Shown: positions 28,771 through 36,982 of the stretch, one piece after another
Layout of the letters: every line of letters starts with the position of its first letter
Position numbering within the stretch: position 1 is the stretch's first letter
NCBI RefSeq assembly: GCF_012641265.1
Contig: NZ_JABAHZ010000001.1
Location: 1,497,446 to 1,561,445 of the forward strand
Source of the DNA: Chitinophaga eiseniae
GTDB taxonomy: Bacteria; Bacteroidota; Bacteroidia; Chitinophagales; Chitinophagaceae
Length of the DNA stretch: 64,000 bases
Reading direction: 5' to 3'
The notes under the pieces: model-generated
The model's database searches: none
The model's input: the letters and a program-made list of their open reading frames with translations, nothing else
What the model was told of the DNA's origin: nothing
Program-made: the position numbers and the translations under genes

Positions 28771-29151
28771 TTAATTAAAGGAAAGGATTCTTCTATCGGC
28801 CGGCCTGAAATACCAGGAAATGGCTGTCAAGATAAGTAATAATAACGAAGGAAACATATCCTTCATCACGCCGCCAACAGCGATATGTGAGAGTAAGGCG
28901 CCTGACATCGCGAAAAAGAAACCGGCGTATGCCCACTCTTTCAGCAAAGGGAATTTAGGCGCCAGGACAGCGATCACGCCCAGGATCTTCCAGCAGCCGA
29001 TGATCTTCTGAAAATAGGGAGGGTAACCAAGGCCGGCCATGAAATCATTTTCAGTTTTCATGTTGGATAATTGAACAATCGCGGTGGAGGTCATGCCCAG
29101 GGCCAGCCAAAGGGTGGCGATCCAGTAAATGATTTTATTTCTCTTTGTCAT
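28771..29151 (-). CDS. DoxX-family membrane protein
   Basis: The 126-aa protein shows four hydrophobic helices (IIYWIATLWLALGMTSTAIVQL; IGCWKILGVIAVLAPKF; WAYAGFFFAMSGALLSHIAVG; LLLLILTAISWYFRP). The Y-F-x-K-I-I-G-x-W-K-I-L-G segment after the first loop matches DoxX-like proteins. These are small inner-membrane proteins linked in some species to quinone/thiosulfate chemistry or to oxidative-stress complexes. Here it sits 7 nt after the SRPBCC gene in the ArsR operon. Confidence 0.82.
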   Translation of the reverse strand: MTKRNKIIYWIATLWLALGMTSTAIVQLSNMKTENDFMAGLGYPPYFQKIIGCWKILGVIAVLAPKFPLLKEWAYAGFFFAMSGALLSHIAVGGVMKDMFPSLLLLILTAISWYFRPADRRILSFN

Positions 29152-29158
29152 GGTGTTT

Positions 29159-29623
29159 CTATAATTGTTTTTGCAAGATTTTTTCTATCCGGTTGTGTGC
29201 CAGGTCAATCCCCCGTACCATGCCTTGTTTAATGACAGCATCCCGCTTTTCAACAGATTCATAGATGACATGCATCCTGAGCTTACTGGTACTATCGGTA
29301 ACCGCCTCAAATTCATAGAACTCCAGCTGCAGGCCAAACGGCGTTCCTTCCATTTCGAAAGTGCGCACGATCTTTTGGTTCGGGATAAATTCATGTGCGA
29401 CGCCGCTGAAGCGGTACTTATTCCCTTTAGGGTCGGAGGTCTCAAACTGGTAGCTGCCATATTTCCGGCTTTCCAGTTGCAATACTTTTGTTCCCATCCA
29501 TTGTTCTACAATTTCAGGTTCCGTGTAGGCAGTGAACAACAGTTCCAACGGTAAATCAAACTCCCTGGTAATAAACAGTTCCTGCTTACCGTCTTCGGCG
29601 TTGACTTTCGTTTTTTGTTCCAT
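29159..29623 (-). CDS. SRPBCC / AHSA1 domain protein
   Basis: The 154-aa protein follows the AHSA1 pattern: ITREFDLPLELLFTAYTEPEIVEQWMGTKVLQLESRKYG (about 18-56), GVAHEFIPNQKIVRTFEMEG, the strand LRMHVIYESVEKRDAVIKQGMVRG, and a C-terminal helix (LAHNRIEKILQKQ). It binds an unknown hydrophobic ligand. In Bacteroidota this gene is very often cotranscribed with an ArsR regulator, as here (6 nt spacing), and with DoxX. Confidence 0.88.
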   Translation of the reverse strand: MEQKTKVNAEDGKQELFITREFDLPLELLFTAYTEPEIVEQWMGTKVLQLESRKYGSYQFETSDPKGNKYRFSGVAHEFIPNQKIVRTFEMEGTPFGLQLEFYEFEAVTDSTSKLRMHVIYESVEKRDAVIKQGMVRGIDLAHNRIEKILQKQL

Positions 29624-29629
29624 AAATTA

Positions 29630-29953
29630 TTATTTTTTGGGTTTGTAGTTTTTCATGATCGATTCCAGTTTATTAAAACGGTCGTCCCACATTTTGCGGA
29701 ATGGCTCAATAAAATCTGCGATGGCTTTCATTTTCTTAGCATTTATATGATAGTAAATTTCTCTGCCGTTTTGCGTTTGTTCCAGCAGTTCACACTCCGT
29801 TAGTATTTGCAGGTGTTTGGAAACGGTAGGTCTTGCTGTGTCAAAATTTGAGGCGATTGCTCCTGCCGTCATCGCCTGGGAGGCCACCAATAGCAGTATA
29901 GCCCTCCTGGTGGGGTCTGCTATGGCCTGGAATACATCTCGTCTTAAATTCAT
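29630..29953 (-). CDS. ArsR-family winged-helix regulator
   Basis: A 107-aa transcription factor opening the ArsR-SRPBCC-DoxX-YdeI operon. The winged helix is clear: [64 protein letters not shown] (about 9-72). Only a few polar residues could bind metal and the canonical ELCVCDL box is absent, so it belongs to the metal-independent SRPBCC-associated group. Its promoter holds two copies of a 16-bp site; auto-repression is expected. Confidence 0.92.
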   Translation of the reverse strand: MNLRRDVFQAIADPTRRAILLLVASQAMTAGAIASNFDTARPTVSKHLQILTECELLEQTQNGREIYYHINAKKMKAIADFIEPFRKMWDDRFNKLESIMKNYKPKK

Positions 29954-29956
29954 TAT

Positions 29957-30002
29957 GTAGCTATTTGACTACAAATATACGCGTAGCCATTTAACTACAC
30001 AA
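29957..30002 (-). promoter_or_regulatory. ArsR operon promoter with two flanking operators
   Basis: Two copies of GTAGCYATTTRACTAC (29957-29972 and 29983-29998), each an inverted GTAG-N8-CTAC, lie 26 bp apart. Between them on the minus strand is TATATTTG (29979-29972), an exact TAnnTTTG -7 box. TTG (30002-30000) lies 20 nt further upstream at -33. Transcription would start about 13 nt before the ATG at 29953. A regulator bound to both copies would cover the core promoter. Confidence 0.8.
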
Positions 30003-30133
30003 ATTTTTCTTTCATTCCGGATAAAAATAATTGCCGTGGTGGTTGTTTTCCACCATTAAAACCTACATGCCTTGTCGTAAATTGCCTGATAAATGTCGTA
30101 ACCCCTACCCACGGCTACTTTTTAATTTCTCTA

Positions 30134-30141
30134 CATTTGAC
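30134..30141 (+). promoter_or_regulatory. Candidate -7 box for the FAD oxidoreductase gene
   Basis: TACATTTG is an exact TAnnTTTG match 49 nt before the ATG at 30191. No TTG at the correct distance upstream was found, so the promoter is uncertain. Confidence 0.35.
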
Positions 30142-30190
30142 CGGCCATGAATTTGTATAAGCCGGGAACAAATTTTAAATTTAGTATCAT

Positions 30191-31675
30191 ATGGAAAAGA
30201 TTACCGCCAGGGATATACGTTATGCGGATCTCGCAGGAAAAAGATTTAATAAACGCTTTAGCGGGAAGCCGGAATATATTGTACTGCCTACCACTACCAC
30301 CGAAGTGGTGATAGCGGTACAGGAAGCCGTGAGCAACAAACGGCGGCCGGTGGTACGCAGTGGTGGCCATTGCCTGGAGGGCTTTGTATCTGATCCCACC
30401 GCGCAGGTACTGATCGACACCTCCCTGATGACAAACGTTTCTTACGATGCCGATATGGGAGCCTTTGTGGTAGAAGCTGGCGCCACGGTAGGCGAAACCT
30501 ATCGACGGCTGTTCCTGGGCTGGGGCGTAGTACTTCCGGCGGGTGAGCATCCCGGTATTGGTATGGGCGGACATGTGTTGGGTGGCGCCTTCGGGTTTCT
30601 ATGCAGGGAACATGGGCTGGCGGCAGACTATCTTTACGCCGTAGAGGTAGTAACTGTAGATGCATCGGGACAAGCTATTCCCATCATCGCCACCCGGGAA
30701 GTATCTGATCCTAACTATGATTTGTGGTGGGCGCATACCGGCGCCGGCGGCGGCAACTTCGGCATCGTTACCCGCTATTGGCTGCGGAGCCACGATGCTA
30801 CGGGTACAGACCCAAATACCACTTTACCTGCAGCACCGGCAACTATTACTACGTTTCGCGTGTCGTGGGACTGGACACTCTTTAATGAAAGTGCCTTTTC
30901 GCAACCGACCAATAACTTTGGCGCCTGGGCGGCACAGCATAGTGGTCCGGATTCGCCATTCCGTCAACTGTTCAGTATTTTGTTTCTCAATCACCGTAAC
31001 ATTGGCAAACTGGATATTAAAGGTCTTGCCACCGGACCTCAGGCTACGCGCCTGATTGAAGAACACCTGGCCGATATTGCAGAACCTATCGGTATCGCCT
31101 ATACGAAACAAATTGAGGAAACTCCGTGGCTGCAATTTGCACTCAACCCTTTCCCCGAACTTTTCCAGCCTGGTTTCGACAAGGCGCAGGCCAAAGTAAA
31201 AGACGCCTTTTTCCGGCGTCCATTCACAGATAGCCAAATTGCTACCGCGTATAAATACCTCACCCTGGCGGCTCCCATAGGCGGCGGGCTTGGAATGGCT
31301 ACCTATGGCGGCAAAGTAAATACCATTGCTCCTGGCGCTACGGCTTCCGTACAACGGGACAGCATACTCGACGTGGCTTGCAATACCGGGTGGATCAGCC
31401 CCGAAGGCGCCGCTCCCAGCCTGGAATGGGTACGTAACTTTTACAAAGACCTCTTCCCCGGATCGGGTGGCGTACCGGTACCAAATGATCAAACAGATGG
31501 AGCTATGATTAACCATCCTGATACCGACCTTGCCACCGCAGCATGGAATCAATCAGGTGTTCCCTGGTCTACGTTCTATTACAAAGAGAACTATCCCCGG
31601 CTGCAGCAGGTAAAAGCCAAGTGGGACCCCTTGAATATATTCTATCACGCATTATCTATCCGGGCGGCTCAATAG
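30191..31675 (+). CDS. FAD-linked oxidoreductase, berberine-bridge-enzyme-like
   Basis: A 494-aa flavoprotein of the BBE/6-hydroxy-D-nicotine-oxidase type. The FAD (PCMH) domain holds VRSGGHCLEGF (about 54-64), whose GGH His is the usual 8-alpha covalent FAD attachment, then VVEAGATVGETYRRLF, GIGMGGHVLGGAFGFLCREHGLAADYL and NFGIVTRYWL. The chain ends in a BBE tail (NYPRLQQVKAKWDPLNIFYHALSI). At the position where bicovalent relatives have Cys (GxCxxxGxGGH) this one reads GEHPGIGMGGH, so a single covalent link is likelier. The substrate, probably an alcohol, sugar or phenolic compound, is unknown. No signal peptide is seen. A DUF4256 gene follows 42 nt later. Confidence 0.88.
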   Translation: MEKITARDIRYADLAGKRFNKRFSGKPEYIVLPTTTTEVVIAVQEAVSNKRRPVVRSGGHCLEGFVSDPTAQVLIDTSLMTNVSYDADMGAFVVEAGATVGETYRRLFLGWGVVLPAGEHPGIGMGGHVLGGAFGFLCREHGLAADYLYAVEVVTVDASGQAIPIIATREVSDPNYDLWWAHTGAGGGNFGIVTRYWLRSHDATGTDPNTTLPAAPATITTFRVSWDWTLFNESAFSQPTNNFGAWAAQHSGPDSPFRQLFSILFLNHRNIGKLDIKGLATGPQATRLIEEHLADIAEPIGIAYTKQIEETPWLQFALNPFPELFQPGFDKAQAKVKDAFFRRPFTDSQIATAYKYLTLAAPIGGGLGMATYGGKVNTIAPGATASVQRDSILDVACNTGWISPEGAAPSLEWVRNFYKDLFPGSGGVPVPNDQTDGAMINHPDTDLATAAWNQSGVPWSTFYYKENYPRLQQVKAKWDPLNIFYHALSIRAAQ

Positions 31676-31717
31676 TGACTGGAAAGATAACCGCTACCTT
31701 AAAGCATAAAGATTCAC

Positions 31718-32293
31718 ATGAAAGAAACACCCACCAATAAAAAAAAGTTAACGGCAGCGCAACAGGATACGCTGCTCAAAACATTGCAATCCCGTTTTGA
31801 AAAAAACGGGCAGCGTCATAAAGGCCTTAACTGGAGTGATGTGCAGGAGCGGCTCACGGCCCACCCTGAAAAAATGTGGTCATTGTACGAAATGGAACAA
31901 ACAGAAGGCGAACCGGATGTGATTGCATTTGATAAAAAAACGGGCGCCTATACTTTTTGTGACTGCTCCGCTGAAAGTCCCAAGGGACGGCGGAATGCCT
32001 GCTATGATTACGAGGCCCTGGCTTCCCGGAAGGATCATCCGCCTAAAGAAAGTGCGGTAGAAATGGCAGCAGCAATGGGCATCACGCTCCTTACAGAAAC
32101 TGCCTACCGGGAATTACAACAGCTGGGTAAGTTTGATCTCAAAACATCCAGCTGGGTACAAACGCCTGCCGACGTAAGAGCGCTCGGAGGCGCCCTGTTT
32201 TGCGACCGCCGTTACGATAAAGTTTTCCTTTATCATAATGGCGCTTCCTCTTATTATGCCGCGAGGGGTTTCCGTGGCTCGCTCACGGTGTAA
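31718..32293 (+). CDS. DUF4256 family protein
   Basis: A 191-aa cytoplasmic protein with the DUF4256 hallmarks: LQSRFEKNGQRHKGLNWSDVQERL (about 23-46), PEKMWSLYEMEQTEGEPDVI (about 50-69), TGAYTFCDCSAESPKGRRNACYDYEALASRKDHPPK and the last block GGALFCDRRYDKVFLYHNGASSYYAARGFRG. The C-x-C and YHNGA segments are strongly conserved in the family, whose activity is not known. It ends before a stem (32324-32334/32340-32350) without a T-run and is probably in a two-gene unit with the oxidoreductase. Confidence 0.9.
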   Translation: MKETPTNKKKLTAAQQDTLLKTLQSRFEKNGQRHKGLNWSDVQERLTAHPEKMWSLYEMEQTEGEPDVIAFDKKTGAYTFCDCSAESPKGRRNACYDYEALASRKDHPPKESAVEMAAAMGITLLTETAYRELQQLGKFDLKTSSWVQTPADVRALGGALFCDRRYDKVFLYHNGASSYYAARGFRGSLTV

Positions 32294-32323
32294 ATACTCC
32301 GGTAATACATCATCTCCCAAAAC

Positions 32324-32350
32324 GCGCAGCGGGAGTCAATCCCGTTGCGC
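32324..32350 (+). terminator. Hairpin after the DUF4256 gene
   Basis: GCGCAGCGGGA (32324-32334) pairs with TCCCGTTGCGC (32340-32350) over a GTCAA loop, with one G-U pair. There is no T-run, so termination is uncertain, but position and stability fit the end of the oxidoreductase unit and a break before the riboswitch leader. Confidence 0.5.
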
Positions 32351-32401
32351 TGATATCACCATACAGCTCACAATATTTTGGTGATCCCATCTCCTTTCAT
32401 T

Positions 32402-32617
32402 AATTTGCCGCCGCAACTGGTTATTCCAGCACATATGCTGGCATATTAAAAGGGAATCCGGTGTGAAACCGGAGCTATCCCCGTAGCTGTAATCCTGCAC
32501 CTGTTTTATACAGGTATGTTTTTTCGGAATCAACTCCACTTTGCCACTGTTCCGGCTATACGGAACGGGAAGGCGACCGGAAAAGCAGGAAAGCCAGAAG
32601 ACCTGCCTCTTGCAACG
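32402..32617 (+). promoter_or_regulatory. Cobalamin (B12) riboswitch
   Basis: The conserved cobalamin aptamer is easily read: AAAAGGGAATCCGGTG (32448-32463), GAAACCGGAGCTATCCCCG (32465-32483), TAGCTGTAAT, then GCCACTG (32543-32549), GGGAAGGCGACC and the 3' box GCCAGAAGACCTGCC (32593-32607). A self-complementary hairpin CCAGCACATATGCTGG (32426-32441) stands in the P2 area. The leader continues about 300 nt to the lipoprotein gene at 32922, with a T-run (32662-32669) and several small stems that could be the switch platform. Binding of B12 would shut off the downstream lipoprotein genes. Confidence 0.95.
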
Positions 32618-32921
32618 ATATAGGACGTTTTCGGGTGAAGAGCGTACTTATATTTTCGGTTTTTTTTGTAACAAAATTGGTAACGATGAACCACATCTGA
32701 CGATGTGTGTCCTGCGTATGCTGTAGTTTCTGATTGCCGTGTTGTCGTGGAAGATCATTTGATATCTTCCCCGCAGACGGGTGTTTAATAACTGTAGATG
32801 ATGTCCGATAAAAAAGGAACCCCGTTTCCCGTATATCCTGGATAGGCTGCAAGCCCTTTATCATCGGGCATTTGCAGCACACCGTTATTACTGCATTATC
32901 ATCAACCTAAATATATCAAAC
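32618..32921 (+). other. Structured leader between the riboswitch aptamer and the lipoprotein gene
   Basis: No gene is seen in these 304 nt. The T-run at 32662-32669 could be part of an expression platform. Stems include ACATC/GATGT near 32693-32707, GGAAGAT/ATCTTCC (about 32749-32770) and TGCAAGCCC with GGGCATTTGCA (about 32849-32877). The ribosome-binding site near the ATG at 32922 is weak. Confidence 0.5.
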
Positions 32922-34265
32922 ATGCGATTACCGGGAAGTATGCTTTTCGTATCGGCCCTTTTTATGCTGGCCACCTCCTGTAAGAAAAATGATAACACCG
33001 TTCCTTCTCCCGGTGTTGACCACAGCGGCGGTTCGGATACTTTGCGTTTAGGCGCTACCGTTACCTATCGTCCTATAATAGCCCATCCATTGGGCGCTAC
33101 CTTCAGCTGGAAAGTGAATGGACAGGTAGTGGGAAATGATTCCGTATTTACTTTCACTGCTGCGACCCGTGGCGATTACCATATCGTGTTTACCGCCACC
33201 AACAGCGCCACAGCTGATTCCGCGATTTACCAGGTGAAGGTATGGAGCAAATATGAAAATGGTTTCCTGGTAGTGCAGGAAGGCCAGTATGGCACTACTA
33301 CCGGCGACTTATTTTACTACAGCTATGATAGCAATAAAGTAGCGTACAATGTTTTTAAAACAGAAAATCCGGATAAAGATTTTGGATCATCTACTGCTAC
33401 CCTGCAATTTGCTACTATTTATAACGGCAAGGTATATATGACGGCAAAGGTAGGTGGCCCCTTAGTAGTAGCCGATGCTTATACCATGAAGGAAACCGGC
33501 CGGATAGATCACCTGCCGCAGGATGAAGGCCATGCTTTCCTTGGTATTGACAATGCCAGGGGGCTTTTAAGCACGGTAGACGGCGTTTATAGGCTCAACC
33601 TCGCCGGTCCTGCCCTGGGCGCTAAAATAGACGGTATCAACTCCAACGCAGGCGATATGATCGTTGCAGGCGATTATGTTTTTGTGCTGACAGCAGATGA
33701 CGGGGTTGTTGTGTTGAAGACCACCGATTACAGCATCGTTAAGAAGTTTCCCAAAGCCACGATGGGATTTGCGCGCACAAAAGACGGGGCTGTCTGGGCA
33801 GCGGGCGACTCGGCGCTGATGCGTATCGATCCGGCGGGCCTGACTATAACGGAAACGCATGTACCCTTTAAGGTCACCAATCCCTGGGCCTTATGGGCCT
33901 GGCATTCCGGCGGCCTCGTAGCCAGTACCTCCGGCAACGAAGTATACATTGCCGAGCGTAAAGAGGGCCCTGGCATTGGGGGCACACTGGAATATAGCGG
34001 TACCCGCATTTATAAGTACACGCCGGGTAATAGCAGCGCTTTTGCAACACCCTTCATCACCATTCCTGATGGCCAATATTTTTATGGTTCGGCCGTACGG
34101 TTGAATGAGCGGACGAAGGAGTTGGTGGTGCTGACGTTGACCGACGAATGGGGCAGCAGCAATGACAACAGGTGGTTATTTTACGATGCAGCCAGTGGCG
34201 CTTTAAAACAAAGTCTTCGTTATCCGGGCTACTACTTCCCTACCCTACCTGTATTTTATCAGTAG
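32922..34265 (+). CDS. BtuG-like beta-propeller surface lipoprotein (DUF5074-type)
   Basis: A 447-aa lipoprotein: the signal ends in FMLATSCKKN (Cys20). Residues about 30-110 form a PKD/Ig-like domain (LGATFSWKVNGQVVGNDSVFTFTAATRGDYHIVFTATN). The rest is a propeller with repeating strands (FLVVQEGQYGTTTGDLFYYSYD, ATIYNGKVYMTAKVGGPLVVADA, GDYVFVLTADDGVVVLKTTDY, DGAVWAAGDSALMRIDPAG). BtuG proteins of gut Bacteroides are surface cobalamin-binding propellers partnered with BtuB. The riboswitch upstream supports a B12-capture role. It is followed 27 nt later by a second lipoprotein, with no TonB-dependent receptor in the operon. Confidence 0.8.
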   Translation: MRLPGSMLFVSALFMLATSCKKNDNTVPSPGVDHSGGSDTLRLGATVTYRPIIAHPLGATFSWKVNGQVVGNDSVFTFTAATRGDYHIVFTATNSATADSAIYQVKVWSKYENGFLVVQEGQYGTTTGDLFYYSYDSNKVAYNVFKTENPDKDFGSSTATLQFATIYNGKVYMTAKVGGPLVVADAYTMKETGRIDHLPQDEGHAFLGIDNARGLLSTVDGVYRLNLAGPALGAKIDGINSNAGDMIVAGDYVFVLTADDGVVVLKTTDYSIVKKFPKATMGFARTKDGAVWAAGDSALMRIDPAGLTITETHVPFKVTNPWALWAWHSGGLVASTSGNEVYIAERKEGPGIGGTLEYSGTRIYKYTPGNSSAFATPFITIPDGQYFYGSAVRLNERTKELVVLTLTDEWGSSNDNRWLFYDAASGALKQSLRYPGYYFPTLPVFYQ

Positions 34266-34292
34266 TTTTTTACACCTTCAATTATAATTACT

Positions 34293-35222
34293 ATGCGAAA
34301 ATCCTATTTGACCTCCTTAGGTCTTGGCAGCCTGCTGATGCTGGCTGCTTGTCAGAAAGAAGCGCTGACAGAGAGTCTTCAGCCTGTTTCTACCCGGTCT
34401 GCCGCTATTGTCAGCAATGTCACTATCCGGCCAGCATTGCTGACCAGCAGTCCGCTGATCAGCCGGGTGTTTACCTATATGCCGGCGGCCGGGCAGTTTA
34501 TCAATGAAACCACCTTGGGTACTACTACGGCCGCACAGGGCCTGGTGGGCAGCACCACCAACATGGTGTCGCTGGGTGGCTTTGGCGGGTATATTGTATT
34601 CGGGTTTGACCATTCGGTGGTGAATGGTACGGGCAACGACCTGGGTATTTATGGCAATCCCCTCGGGCCTACTTATCAATGGTCGGAGCCAGGCGTAGTG
34701 ATGGTGAGCCAGGATACCAATGGTAATGGTTTACCCGATGATACCTGGTATGAATTAGCCGGCAGCCAGTATTCCATTGCCAGCACCATTAAAAATTACC
34801 GTATTACCTATTACAATCCGCATGCGGCAGGTACCAGTGTATTATGGAAAGATAACCAGGGAGCGAGTGGTTATGTAGTTGCCAACACCTATCATACGGC
34901 CAACAACTACTACCCTGCTATGGCGCCTAGCCAGGACTCCATCACGTTTACCGGCACCAAGCTGGTGAATACCTTACAAACCGGTGGCATTGTTACTAAC
35001 CTTGCCTTTGCGTGGGGATATTCCGACAGCTATTCCAGCGAATATCCCACGTTAGGCTATAATACGTTTGACATCGCCTGGGCTGTGAATGCCAGCGGTA
35101 CGCCGGTAACATTGAATGCCATTGATTTTGTGAAAGTATATACGGGGCAGAACTGCAGCGGAGGCACGATGATGGGAGAAATCTCTACCGAGGTAAAAGG
35201 CGCCAGGGATCTGCATTTATAG
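34293..35222 (+). CDS. Secreted surface lipoprotein of the cobalamin operon
   Basis: The 309-aa product has a lipoprotein signal (LGSLLMLAACQKE, Cys20) and a beta-rich mature part. The segments VSLGGFGGYIVFGFDHSVVNGTGNDLGIYG (about 91-120) and QDTNGNGLPDDTWYELAGSQY (about 139-159), the second resembling a Ca-binding DxNxDG-type loop, are shared with cell-surface proteins often encoded in B12 loci of Bacteroidota. The end (INAIDFVKVYTGQ-like NAIDFVKVYTGQN) is a conserved closing strand. It may help present or bind cobalamin at the surface, but no direct evidence is in the sequence. Ends at a 13-bp terminator. Confidence 0.7.
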   Translation: MRKSYLTSLGLGSLLMLAACQKEALTESLQPVSTRSAAIVSNVTIRPALLTSSPLISRVFTYMPAAGQFINETTLGTTTAAQGLVGSTTNMVSLGGFGGYIVFGFDHSVVNGTGNDLGIYGNPLGPTYQWSEPGVVMVSQDTNGNGLPDDTWYELAGSQYSIASTIKNYRITYYNPHAAGTSVLWKDNQGASGYVVANTYHTANNYYPAMAPSQDSITFTGTKLVNTLQTGGIVTNLAFAWGYSDSYSSEYPTLGYNTFDIAWAVNASGTPVTLNAIDFVKVYTGQNCSGGTMMGEISTEVKGARDLHL

Positions 35223-35251
35223 TTCGTATCTCCATATCCTGACCATTATAA

Positions 35252-35285
35252 AAATGCCCCGTAAACAAGTCGTTACGGGGCATTT
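35252..35285. terminator. Bidirectional terminator after the cobalamin operon
   Basis: A perfect 13-bp stem (AAATGCCCCGTAA at 35252-35264 with TTACGGGGCATTT at 35273-35285) with an 8-nt loop. It lies between convergent genes and gives T-rich ends both ways. Confidence 0.9.
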
Positions 35286-35307
35286 CTCTTATGAATATTC
35301 CTGTTGT

Positions 35308-35877
35308 TTAAAACTCGATATCGTCGGCTACATTGCCGCCCTGGGCATCAGCAAACAGTTGCTGATACTTTGCCTTGTAGGCTGCCTGTCTTTCGTTGTA
35401 GCCTTCAAAGTCGGCCGCTATATCCTGGTGGATCTGTGCATTCCAGTTGGATGCCGCGATCTGGAAATCACCCAGGGTGATCCCATATTTATCGGCGATC
35501 CATTGGGCGCCGTCGAGGCCATATTCGTAGGCTACCTGGCGGGCTACTTCCAGCTCTTCGTAGAAACTCTTATCTGATTTTATACGGTCTGTATTGGCGC
35601 CGCCTTCTGCAGAAACCGCCGCTTTTAAATTGCTGAACTTAGGGTGCTGGTCTGCCTGACCGAAATACTGACCAAACAGCGTCACGATATGAAAGGTCTC
35701 GTCCTGTTTCATACGCTCGGGCCACAGCAGGTTGGCTTCCTGCCAAACGGGTACTTCCACGCCCAATGCTTTTGCTATATCAGCTTCACTTAAACCGCTG
35801 CCCATTTTTGCGCAGGCGGCGCTGTAATCTTCTAAAGTAATGCCGTGAATGGGTTCTAATAATGGATTGTCAGACAT
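35308..35877 (-). CDS. Unknown protein, last gene of the SPFH operon
   Basis: I do not recognise the family of this 189-aa soluble protein. It is mostly helical, with tandem short helices (GITLEDYSAACAKMGSGLSEADIAKALG, about 13-40; SFYEELEVARQVAYEYGLDGAQWIADKYGITLGDFQIAASNWNAQI, about 103-148). Two GITLxDxxxAxxxxx units, one at each end, suggest an internal duplication. There is no signal, membrane helix or catalytic motif. It is the last gene of a tight operon (8-nt spacing) with an SPFH protein and two zinc-ribbon proteins. Confidence 0.65.
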   Translation of the reverse strand: MSDNPLLEPIHGITLEDYSAACAKMGSGLSEADIAKALGVEVPVWQEANLLWPERMKQDETFHIVTLFGQYFGQADQHPKFSNLKAAVSAEGGANTDRIKSDKSFYEELEVARQVAYEYGLDGAQWIADKYGITLGDFQIAASNWNAQIHQDIAADFEGYNERQAAYKAKYQQLFADAQGGNVADDIEF

Positions 35878-35885
35878 ACATGTGT

Positions 35886-36716
35886 TTATTTAAAATGATG
35901 AAAAGATTGTTCTCTTAATAAACGTTCATAAAATTTTTCATTCTCTTCTGCCATATCCGGTATGATCTTACTCCACTCATCGATCATGGCACGCAGGTAT
36001 ACTTTTTCGCGCTCAGGATCCCGGGGGTTACTTTCCTCATAGGCCCGGCGCAGATGGGCCGTACGTTGTTCCGCCAGGGCGCGGGCATCGTGCAGCACCA
36101 TGCGTGCTCCTGTAGAGGGACTGAATGTATTCTGGGAATGACAAAACGGACAGGTCACATAGGTATCGATAAAAAACATTTTTTCGATGGTGATATTGCC
36201 GCCGCATTGCTGGCAGCTGAATTTATCACGGATGCTTTCAAATGCCCGCAATTGTTCCTGGTAAGCCGCTTCCAGGTTGCGTTCCCCGGCCGCCTGTTGC
36301 AGGCGCTGCATGCACTTGTTCAGTTTTTCATCAAAAATATAATGCCGGTTAAGGCAAGCCATCCTGAAGTTCATAATGCGATTGTGATAATCGCGGCCCA
36401 CCGTGGAGGTAACAGCGGGCACCGTCGCCTCTGCCTGATACACAAAGTCTATAATCTGTTCTTCCTGGATATCGTTGGCCTTTTGGCGCATATGATTGAT
36501 TTGCCCGAGTAATCCCTGCAGCATATTGCTATGCGCGCGTTTATACGGATCTGTGTCCTGGTCGAAGATCTCCTTTAGTCCGGGGATGGCAGCCGTTGTG
36601 AGTTCCAACATCCTGGCTTCCAGTTTGTCGAGGAACGCAAACCAACGTTCCTGTCTTGTTTTCATTTCTTCGAGGAGTGCGGGGTTATCATATTTCTTAT
36701 TAAAAAAGCCGAACAT
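35886..36716 (-). CDS. Unknown helical protein with zinc ribbon
   Basis: The 276-aa product is largely alpha-helical (residues 1-160 form long amphipathic stretches such as TRQERWFAFLDKLEARMLELT and FDEKLNKCMQRLQQAAGERNLEAAYQEQLRAFESIRDKF). A four-Cys zinc ribbon follows: CQQCGG (about 167-172) and CPFCHS (about 189-194). The C-terminus is again helical with many acidic and aromatic residues. No enzyme motif is seen. Between the SPFH gene and the last gene of the operon (4-nt and 8-nt spacings), it may be a scaffold or an assembly factor of an SPFH complex; that is inference. Confidence 0.65.
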   Translation of the reverse strand: MFGFFNKKYDNPALLEEMKTRQERWFAFLDKLEARMLELTTAAIPGLKEIFDQDTDPYKRAHSNMLQGLLGQINHMRQKANDIQEEQIIDFVYQAEATVPAVTSTVGRDYHNRIMNFRMACLNRHYIFDEKLNKCMQRLQQAAGERNLEAAYQEQLRAFESIRDKFSCQQCGGNITIEKMFFIDTYVTCPFCHSQNTFSPSTGARMVLHDARALAEQRTAHLRRAYEESNPRDPEREKVYLRAMIDEWSKIIPDMAEENEKFYERLLREQSFHHFK

Positions 36717-36719
36717 ACT

Positions 36720-36968
36720 TTATGAATTATTTTCCTTTTTGATATTAATCCCGTCTGTCAGCTTTACTTCCATGAATACAAAACCGCAGTAGGCGCAGGC
36801 GGTGAGGCCCTTTTCAAAGGCGCGCCCGGCGCCGCATTTGGGACAATCGCGCATGTCCATCTTCGCCTTTTCCGGGGTAATGTCCCCGCCATAATGCTGC
36901 TGGGTAGCGGCCTGTTGTTTGAGCCGTTCCAGGTAAGACAATAGCTTGTTATCTTTCTCTTCTGCCAT
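36720..36968 (-). CDS. Small zinc-ribbon protein
   Basis: An 82-aa protein with a helical start (KLLSYLERLKQQAAT) and a compact zinc ribbon DCPKCGAG..ACAYCGFVFMEV (two CxxC knuckles, about 38-65). It has no membrane helix. It sits 14 nt after the SPFH gene and 3 nt before the helical zinc-ribbon gene, so it is surely part of the same unit. The function is unknown, possibly recruiting partners to the SPFH protein. Confidence 0.65.
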   Translation of the reverse strand: MAEEKDNKLLSYLERLKQQAATQQHYGGDITPEKAKMDMRDCPKCGAGRAFEKGLTACAYCGFVFMEVKLTDGINIKKENNS

Positions 36969-36982
36969 GCTGTTTACCTTGG

